A stretch of DNA of 64,000 bases from Ovis canadensis (lineage: Eukaryota; Chordata; Mammalia; Artiodactyla; Bovidae): the NCBI RefSeq assembly GCF_042477335.2, contig NC_091246.1, positions 213,651,501 to 213,715,500 of the forward strand, read 5' to 3'. The position numbers were made by a program, and so were the translations under genes. Below are positions 56,587 through 64,000 of the stretch, in pieces; the stretch's first letter is position 1, and the number at the start of each line of letters is the position of its first letter. The notes below the pieces were generated by a model. It was not told the origin of the DNA. It worked only from the letters and a program-made list of their open reading frames with translations, and made no database searches.

Positions 56587-57134
56587 CCAGAGATGAAATT
56601 GCCAACATCTGCTGGATCATGGAAAAAGCAAGAGAGTTCCAGAAAAACATCTATTTCTGCTTTATTGACTATGCCAAAGCCTTTGACTGTGTGGATCACA
56701 ATAAACTGTGGAAAATTCTGAAAGAGATGGGAATACCAGACCACCTGACCTGCCTCTTGAGAAATCTGTATGCAGGTCAGGAAGCAACAGTTAGAACAGG
56801 ACATGAAACAACAGACTGGTTTCAAATAGGAAAAGGAGTACGTCAAGGCTGTATATTGTCACCCTGCTTATTTAACTTCTATGCAGAGTACATCATGAGA
56901 AACGCTGGACTGGAAGAAACACAAGCTGGAATCAAAATTGCCGGGAGAAATATCAATAACTTCAGATATGCAGATGATACCGCCCTTATGGCAGAAAGTG
57001 AAGAGGAACTAAAAAGCCTCTTGATGAAAGTGAAAGTGGAGAGTGAAAAAATTGGCTTAAAGCTCAACATTCAGAAAATGAAGATCATGGCATCCGGCCC
57101 CATCACTTCATGGGAAATAGATGAGGAACAGTAG
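56587..57134 (+). pseudogene. BovB reverse-transcriptase fragment (open 5' part)
   Basis: Open for about 182 codons. It includes motif A FIDYAKAFDCVDH (catalytic Asp), motif B GVRQGCILSPCLFNFYAEY and the active-site FRYADDTALMA. The frame then ends at TAG (57132-57134) through a small deletion in the ATAGATGAGGAACAGTAG segment. The endonuclease domain and N-terminal RT are absent, so it is not functional. Downstream BovB codons continue in other frames (57140-57367 and 57407-57736). Confidence 0.9.
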
Positions 57135-57752
57135 AAACAGTGTCAAACTTTATTTTGGGGTGCTCCAATATCACTGCAGATGGTGACTGCAGCCATGAAA
57201 TTAAAAGACGCTTACTCCTTGGAAGAAAAGTTATGACCAACCTAGATAGCATATTCAAAAGCAGAGACATTACTTTGCCAACTAAGGTCCATCTAGTCAA
57301 GGCTATGGTTTTTCCTGTGGTCATGTATGGATGTGAGAGTTGGACTGTGAAGAAAGCTGAGTACTGAAGAACTGATGCTTTTGAACTGTGGTGTTGGAGA
57401 AGACTTTTGAGAGCCCCTTGGACTGCAAGGAGATCCAACCAGTGCATTCTGAAGGAGATCAGCCCTGGGATTTCTTTGGAAGGAATGATGCTGAAGCTGA
57501 AACTCCAGTACTTTGGCCACTTCATGCGAAGAGCTGACTCATTGGAAAATACTCTGATGCTGGGAAGGACTGGGGGCAGGAGGAGAAGGGGACAACAGAG
57601 GATGAGATGGCTGGATGGCATCACTGACTCAATGGATGTGAGTCTGAGTGAACTCCGGGAGCTGGTGATGGACAGGGAGGCCTGGCGTGCTGCGATTCAT
57701 GGGGTCGCAAGGAGTCGGACACGACTGAACAACTGAACTGAACTGAACTGAA
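56587..57752 (+). mobile_element. BovB LINE, best-preserved RT segment
   Basis: A 5'-truncated BovB running from the RT domain to the repeated AACTG terminus. It faces the minus-strand BovB at 56212-56510, so the last 300 bases of each form a long inverted repeat. Confidence 0.95.
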
Positions 57753-58694
57753 TGAAAGGTTGAAGGAGAATTATTTCCCCCCCTTTACAAGATGAAGTCC
57801 AGAAAATCGAAAACAATAATCCTCTGTTGAGGGGGGTTGGTGAGACTGGGGTGGGTGCAGACTGGGATAACACTGGGGGATAGAGTGGGTATGATTTTTC
57901 AAACTACAAATGTCCCTCAGCCCCCTAGGGAGGTACACTCTCCCATGTTTGCCCCCAGTCCTTGATTCCACAGAAATATCACTATTAATAATCTTGGCAT
58001 ATTACTTGTCAATGTTATCTGAGTCATTGAAGGAGGTGATACCTGATGGAGGTGATATCCACTCACTAATTCCTACCCCTTGGCATCAGCTATATTCGTA
58101 TTTACTGAGTTATATGTTATCTTCTATAATCACACAAAAGCACAATTTCACCCATAAGAGACATTTTTTTAGAAGAAGCTTTTTCAGGAAGTTTTGGTTA
58201 CTTTACATGGCTTTAGATTTATTTTCTAGTAGTGAGTGTAAAGTATCAGGTAGCAAAAAAGACAAAAGAAATGACATTTCACAAGCATTTACTGTGCTCC
58301 AAGCACAGTAATCACATTGAAACCCAGGAAAGGATCAGCCTTTTTAGTTTTCTGTTTTAGTTACCACCTAAAACAACAAAGTTGTGACAGATGCTTACTT
58401 AGCTTTGAAATTGTTCCCCCACAAATCAAGGAGAGTAAATAAAATCTCTCTCCTAATCAGCCCTATACTCTATGCTCTGTGTCTGAGGAGCTCCGCTTCA
58501 AAGTCCTAAGGCTTGCCTTATACTTGATCTTTTATTCAAAAGTAGTTAAAACTGAAGTGCTCAGGTATACTAGACATTAACTTACCTGCACTGGTTAAGC
58601 TGGTGAGTCAGGTCATTGGGGATCTGTTACAAGAGCCTCTCCTGTGAGTTGCAGAGTTGGAGTTCAGTCCTAGGCATTCTGATTCCAAATGCCA
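57753..58694. other. unassigned; weak MIR-like piece
   Basis: 58262-58330 (CAAGCATTTACTGTGCTCCA, AGCACAGTAATCAC) looks like the reverse 3' part of a MIR. The 133-aa frame at 57910-58311 has no family resemblance and overlaps it. Confidence 0.35.
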
Positions 58695-59165
58695 CACGTT
58701 TAATGTAACTGGGAAGGGTTAATTTTTGACTTCCTGCGGGATCTGTTTCTCTGACTTTAACCCTGTTTTTGCCGTTTCTGTTATTATAATCATACATAAT
58801 GGCCTGCCTCAGAGAGCCCTGCCCCCTCTGCCTGACCCTTAAATTAAAGTGCCTTTGGTTAGCTCACAGGGAGATAACCTGACCTGCCCCACCAATGAAT
58901 GACTGTAAGTAAGAGAAACTAACATATCCCCCTGCCTGAGGCTTGCCATTCTAGGAGATAATTGCAAGAATCAAATGGTCTTTTCACTTTGTTTCCTGAC
59001 CTCCCCCCATCTCTGATCCATAAAGGAACCTGGCATCCAGGCACCAACAAGATGGTTATTTTGTGACATTAGTCAGCCATTTTCTCAGTCAGCCTCAACA
59101 CTTCATCTTTCAGATTTATTGGCCTCTGGTGCAGTGCAGAGAGTGAGCTTGGACTCGGTAACATT
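58695..59165 (+). mobile_element. ruminant ERV LTR-like remnant
   Basis: The order GCCCCCTCTGCCTGACCCTT, AGATAACCTGACCTGCCCCA, CAACAAGATGGTTATTTTGT, CAGCCATTTTCTCAGTCAGC, GAGCTTGGACTCGGTAACA resembles a bovine LTR from U3 to U5. No AATAAA remains and no coding part adjoins it. Confidence 0.45.
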
Positions 59166-59623
59166 AAGACACTTAGCTCCATGAGAAGAGATGTTTCCAG
59201 AATCAAGTGACTAGGAGGAAGGGGCAGGAATAACTTCTGCCAAATAAAAGACTTTCAGGACAGTTCCAGCATTTTCTAAATCAGCGCAAGTTCTCTGAAG
59301 CCTGCTGTGGTCAGGGTTTCAAGGGGTCTTTCTAGAGGGGTGTGTGTGTATAAGCAGGTCTAAATGACTAGCTAGGCTCAGTGGGAAGATACACAGTGCC
59401 TCTATCATACTGTTTTTGGGGAATGGGATCATTCTTTAAAAATAGTTTTTCTCCACTGATACTTGACATTTCACTCTTAGAAAATCAGTCTTTTGAAGAG
59501 AGTACATTTTAAAAGAGGAACTTTGTATTAAGTGAGGTTCTAGTAGTTAGAATGGACTGGGTACTTTTAAGATAACTGTCCCTTCTCCTTACTCCAACCC
59601 CTCCAGAAAAAACTGGGATCAGT
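59166..59623. other. unassigned
   Basis: Nothing recognised. Confidence 0.4.
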
Positions 59624-59635
59624 AACTTGGTCTCC

Positions 59636-59786
59636 GCAGAGGATGAGATGGTTGGATGGCATCACCAACTCAATGGACATAAGTTTCAGTAGACTCTGGG
59701 AGCTGGTGATAGGCAGGGAGGCCTGGCATGCTGCAGTCCACGGGGTCACAAAGAGTCAAACATGACTGAGTGACTGAACTGAACTG
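59636..59786 (+). mobile_element. very short BovB 3' tail insertion with target duplication
   Basis: Only the last ~150 bases of BovB (GAGGATGAGATGGTTGGATG to the repeated AACTG terminus). The 12-bp target duplication AACTTGGT(C/T)TCC lies at 59624-59635 and 59787-59798. Confidence 0.9.
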
Positions 59787-59798
59787 AACTTGGTTTCC

Positions 59799-61929
59799 CA
59801 TATCTTGTGATGATCAAGAATATCTTTATTCTTTTCCTTTCTTGTATGATGATAAAATAGCAAATTTACCTCAAACACCTAAATACTCTGATGATAGAAA
59901 TTTCAGAAATAGACATTTGAGAGAACACAATAGGTCACATTGGTTTTTGTTACTGACCATTTCTAATATTTTTGTTGTTGTTTGTAAAATGAAAAGAAAA
60001 AAAAAAATGGCCCAGAACATAACCATTGGGAAAGAGACAATATGATACAGATGGATATTTTCTTTTAAAAGAAACTGATCTGTGAAAAAGGCAAAAACCT
60101 CACTTCTTTTGAGTTTTTTTTCCTCTTGTCATACAGGGAGATGACCATCTCCTTGTGTAAATGCCCTTCTTAGGCCTGTTTCTTTAGGGGTAGGCAGAGT
60201 CAGAGATTATACTTGGGGGCCTTTAGTGGGTTGACAGTGAGCTTTTCCTTGGGATTTAAGTGGCAGATTCAGTTCTTCGGGAGGTCACAGCAAGGAGCCA
60301 TGCCAACATGGCCATATAAGGCAGCTTCCATGCACTTAAACCAGACAATTCTTAACAGCCACAGAAGACAAAGCCAGCTTCATATTCTTGCTTTAAATTT
60401 TGTATGGCCCCTGCAGGAACCCAGCCTGAGGATACTTAGTAAATCTGTCAAAGGAATTAAAATACAGCTTTTTAATTAAGATACACAAAGCTCTGTGGAA
60501 ATGAGGGGAACAACTTCTATTGTTGTCTTTTACTTGAAAAAAACCTCTTTTAATATGCCAAATGCCAGCTCAAATGAAATCTACATACTGAGACTTAGAA
60601 TGCTGTTCTTAACTACCTATCTCAGAGGCTCTGCGCCTGAAACCTTTGGAGGGCCAAGCAAACACTCACCCCTCAGAAGATGCCCATGCAGTGCAGCGGC
60701 AAGGAGTCGGGTGGGCCAAGGCTTCCAAGCTCCGCGCTCTGAATCTTTGAGGTAAATAATTTCTCTGGAAGAACTGGCCGCAGCTACCCAGAGTCTTGGA
60801 AGAAATATTTCTTCTTTTTGTAACCAAGGGAGGTAAATAATCTTTTAACTCATTGCCCTACAAAGAAAAAAAAAAGTGGTTGCCAGTAGTTAAATAAATC
60901 TGGTGTATATCACTTAGTTCACAGGCATCTGGGTGACACCATCCTTGGCCCTGACTCAAGAGAAAGGAGGACTCTGGGAGTTCAGGCCACTCCCATCTAT
61001 TTACTGTAATTATGCTTCTTTTCTCGTTAAACTGCAGATTATGGATGTGATGTAAGTGTAGCTGGATTTTTCTAAAATATCACATTTGGGGAAAGGAAAG
61101 AATCAGAAAATAAATTATATTTTCTCAACTTCTGTAACTGATTCAATCACTACTTGCATTTTTATTAGGAATTTAGTAGCCTGCGGCTGAACTGCAGCTG
61201 CGGACCTGTTTTGTTTGCGTCGCAGTGTTTTTCTAGAGTTTGAATTAATTTCCGTCTTTTAAAAATCAGAGGATATTACAGAGACATCAGATTGTCAGCT
61301 CCTCATGAAAAAAAACTGCCAGAGCTAGGTAACTATGGGCCTGTGTCCCACAAGGATACAGCTGGGGAAGGCTGAATAGGAGCTGCGCCTGGTGTCACCT
61401 GCCACTTGCAGCCGGGCATTTCTATTCATTTCGATACCTTTCTCCCCTGCCTTCTCACTCACAATGTTCATGTGGACCCTCTAGGAGTTTGAGCTTGCAA
61501 CCTTCATGTTCTTTTCCAATTCTTTTCCTGTTGAGTTTCTTCAATTTAGGACAATTGCGTACACAGAAAGATAAGTCATTGTGCAATCGTTTTTATTGCA
61601 TAAGGAATTTTAGGTTTGGTCATTTAAAAACTATGAATCCCCAAAGCTTCCCTCATAAAACCAGACTGCATTATAAAATATGATTAAATCAATGAAACCA
61701 GCTTTAACTAGCTTAACTAGTGGGAGGTGCAAAGGAAGAGCAGTGGGAGCAACCTGCCCTATGTAGGCAATAATGGAGTGCTGTCTTTAGGGAATTTCAA
61801 CCCAATAATAAAACCAACTAAAGCCCTTCTGCTTTTTGTGATCACTGTGTGCCAGAAATTCCAAGCAGGTGATGAAACACTCTCCACCTCAAAAAATCTT
61901 TAAGTTCTAGAAAACTGCTGATATTATAT
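59799..61929. other. repeat-poor stretch with a mild CpG cluster
   Basis: About 2.1 kb with no recognised transposon. CpGs concentrate at 60630-60785 and 61185-61225 (CTGCGCC, GCGGC, GTCGG, CCGCGC, TTTGCGTCGCAG) against a CpG-poor background. An 86-aa frame at 60495-60755 lacks any domain. It is a candidate regulatory or leader-exon region, unproven. Confidence 0.4.
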
Positions 61930-62410
61930 TAGTGGAACCACTGACAGAAATTGTCTGCCCTGGCCAGGAACAATAGTAATGACTTGTATAAGTTACCTTA
62001 CAACAGGAATTCCTGGTAAGGAACACAGAACTTAGAAGCAACCACCAAGCAGAAGAATTTGGCAAAGGTCAGAAGGAGAGAGGGGAGGCCAGTCCATATG
62101 TCCTACCAGCCTCAGAATCCTTCTTGTTGGAACCCATCTTGACTGAGCAATGCACAAGCCACCAAGAAGCATCTTGAGTCAGAATGATTGGCCAGAGACA
62201 ACCCGGAAACTAACCACCACCACCATGAAACCCAAGACTGCAAGCCAAGTGGCAGAGCAGTTCTCCTGGGTGTCCTTACCCTGCAGCTCCCTTCCCATTA
62301 CAGTCTCTTGCTTCGTCAGCACATGTACCTCCTTGGACAATTCATTTGAGTGCTAGACATGTGCCCACTTTTGGGCTCTGCAAGGTGTCCACTTTCCAGC
62401 AACAATTATT
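61930..62410 (+). mobile_element. ERV1-type LTR-like remnant
   Basis: GAATGATTGGCCAGAGACAA, then CTTGCTTCGTCAGCACATGT, TGGACAATTCATTTGAGTGC, CCCACTTTTGGGCTCTGCAA resembles the R-U5 end of a gammaretrovirus-like LTR. No internal coding region follows. Confidence 0.42.
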
Positions 62411-62511
62411 TTGAGTTTTAATTACATATACATATTTTTTATTACATATACATTGCCTTATTTTTTAATAGGCGACGTGCTGTATATGAAAGCTACTTAT
62501 TCTTAATTTCT

Positions 62512-63428
62512 GTTCAGTTCAGTTTAGTTCAGTCGCTCAGTTGTGTCCGACTCTTTGTGACCCCGTGAATCGCAGCATACCAGGCCTCCCTGTCCATCAC
62601 CAACTCCCGAAGTTTACCCAAACTTACGTTCATTGAGTTGGTGATGCCGTCCAGCCATCTCATCCTCTGTTGTCACCTTCTCCTCCTGCCCCCTATCCCT
62701 CCCAGCATCAGGGTCTTTTCCAATGAGTCAACTCTTCGCATGAGGTGGCCAAAGTATGGGAGTTTCAGCTTCAGCTTCAGTCCTTCCAATGAACATCCAG
62801 GACTGATCTCCTTTAGGATGGACTGGTTGATCTCCTTGCAGTCCAAGGGACTCTCAAGAGTCTTCTCTAACACCACAGTTCAAAAGCATCAATTCTTTGG
62901 CGCTTAGCTTTCTTCACAGTCCAATTCTCACATCCATACATGACTACTGGAAAAACCATAGCCTTGACTAGAAGGACCTTAGTTGGCAAAGTAATGTCTC
63001 TGCTTTTGAATATGCTATCTAGGTTGGTCATAACTTTCCTTCCAAGGAGTAACTGTCTTTTAATTTCATGGCTGCAGTCACCATCTGCAGTGATTTTGGA
63101 GCCCAAGAAAATAAAGTCTGACACTGTTTCTACTGTTTCCCCATCTGTTTGCCATGAAGTGATGAGACCAGATGCCATGATCTTCATTTTCTGAATGTTG
63201 AGCTTTAAGCCAACTTTTTCACTCTCCACTTCACTTTCATCACGGGCTTTTTAGTTCCTCTTCACTTTCTGCCATAAGGGTGGTGTCATCTGCATATCTG
63301 AGGTTTTTGATACTTCTCCCGGCAATCTTGATTCCAGCTTGTGCTTCTTCCAGCCCAGCGTTTCTCATGATGTACTCTGCATAGAAGTTAAATAAGCAGG
63401 GTGACAATATACAGCCTTGATGTGCTCC
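62512..63428 (-). mobile_element. BovB LINE fragment with YADD region, inactive
   Basis: Runs from the GTTCAGTTCAGTTTAGTTCA terminus back past the YADD region (complement of CTCAGATATGCAGATGACAC near 63280-63305) to the motif B region (GGGTGACAATATACAGCC). The minus-strand frame is interrupted near 63240. Confidence 0.93.
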
Positions 63429-63730
63429 TTTTTATTCTTTAATGAACAATGTCTTTACATACATGTGCTTATATATCATCAAAGGGGGATGAACAAAGGG
63501 CAGTCTATTTCAAATTCTTTATTCCATGAAATAAAGCACTTGGAATTTTTAGTTATATTTAAAATGTATATCGGTAAAACCAAGGGGGAACTGCAAGTTA
63601 TGCTATTTTTTGTTTTTGGCAAATGCAAATTTTAGTCCAGAGATAATTTTCTTTTTTTACTGAATTTGAATAATTTTTTAAAAATTGAATATCATTCAAG
63701 AAAAATGTTTGTTTTAAAATGACTGATTTG
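63429..63730. other. unassigned
   Basis: AT-rich; nothing recognised. Confidence 0.4.
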
Positions 63731-64000
63731 GGCTTCCCTAGTGGCTCAGTGGTGAAGAATCCACCTGCCAGGGCAGGAGACACGAGTACGATCCCTGGTC
63801 CCGGAAGAACCCACATGCTGAGGGACAACTAAGCCCATGGGCCACAACTACCAAGCCCATGTGCTGCAAATACTGAAGCCATTGTACTCTAGGGGCCCAT
63901 GCCCTGCAATAAGAGAACCCACTGCAGTGAGAAGCCGAAGGACCACAACCAGGGAAGAGACCCACTCTCCGCAACTACAGAAAGCCCGTGCACAGCAATG
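63731..64000 (+). repeat. CHR-2-type SINE, runs off the window
   Basis: GGCTTCCCTAGTGGCTCAGT head, ACGATCCCTGGTCCCGGAAG, then long body units (ACTAAGCCCATGGGCCACAA, GAGAAGCCGAAGGACCACAA). The 3' end lies outside the window. Confidence 0.9.

Noticed and set aside
57910..58311. 133-aa plus-strand ORF with hydrophobic stretches
   Set aside because: No similarity recognised, AT-rich composition like the surroundings and no splice signals; chance frame.
60495..60755. 86-aa ORF over the CpG cluster
   Set aside because: Low-complexity, no family resemblance; the CpG clustering is the more interesting feature.
1..64000. CRISPR array, phage, operon or defence-system search
   Set aside because: No regularly spaced repeats, no prokaryotic gene organisation. 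The recurring 150-700 base similarities are dispersed retroposons in both orientations.

Overview
The window is ruminant nuclear DNA, most likely cattle or a close bovid. The evidence is the repeat set: BovB (RTE) LINEs, Bov-tA and Bov-A2 SINEs with (AGC)n or ACTGA-type tails, CHR-type tRNA-derived SINEs and bovine-type L1 3' ends. Older mammalian repeats (MIR, L2, MER2, MER20, Tigger) lie underneath. There are no bacterial-style operons, CRISPR arrays, rRNA genes or free-standing tRNA genes.

One protein-coding gene is clear. A single intact coding exon on the minus strand (11708-12775, 355 codons) encodes the chemerin-binding receptor GPR1, now CMKLR2. A splice acceptor sits about 20 bases before its ATG, so the 5' leader comes from exons further right. 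Everything right of 12.8 kb can therefore be CMKLR2 intron, at least up to a candidate leader exon or promoter at 54901-55052. Bases 1 to about 11.3 kb are the downstream flank. From the known mammalian gene order (EEF1B2 - GPR1 - ZDBF2), EEF1B2 should lie beyond the left edge and ZDBF2 beyond the right edge. Neither is visible here.

Layout: 1-11 kb is repeat-rich flank with BovB copies at 0.9, 6.4 and 8.9 kb and a SINE-linked 162-bp tandem duplication at 5.1 kb. 11-13 kb is the gene. 13-53 kb is presumed intron loaded with L1, SINE and BovB insertions, many nested. It also holds a mariner-type hairpin at 17.3 kb, a MER20 at 19.2 kb and a solo-LTR-like insertion at 44.2 kb. 53.8-56.2 kb and 59.8-61.9 kb are relatively free of recognisable repeats and are the best places to look for leader exons or regulatory DNA. 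56-64 kb has further BovB copies, two more LTR-like remnants and a CHR-type SINE running off the right edge.

I found no new multi-gene system. The main points of interest are the canonical DRY motif in this CMKLR2, the candidate leader exon, the mariner hairpin with microRNA-like architecture, and several well-resolved nested or tandem insertion events. The locus is imprinted in human and mouse, which makes the intronic region worth examining. Repeat family names come from recognising consensus-like segments by eye; boundaries are good to roughly 5-20 bases unless target-site duplications are given.
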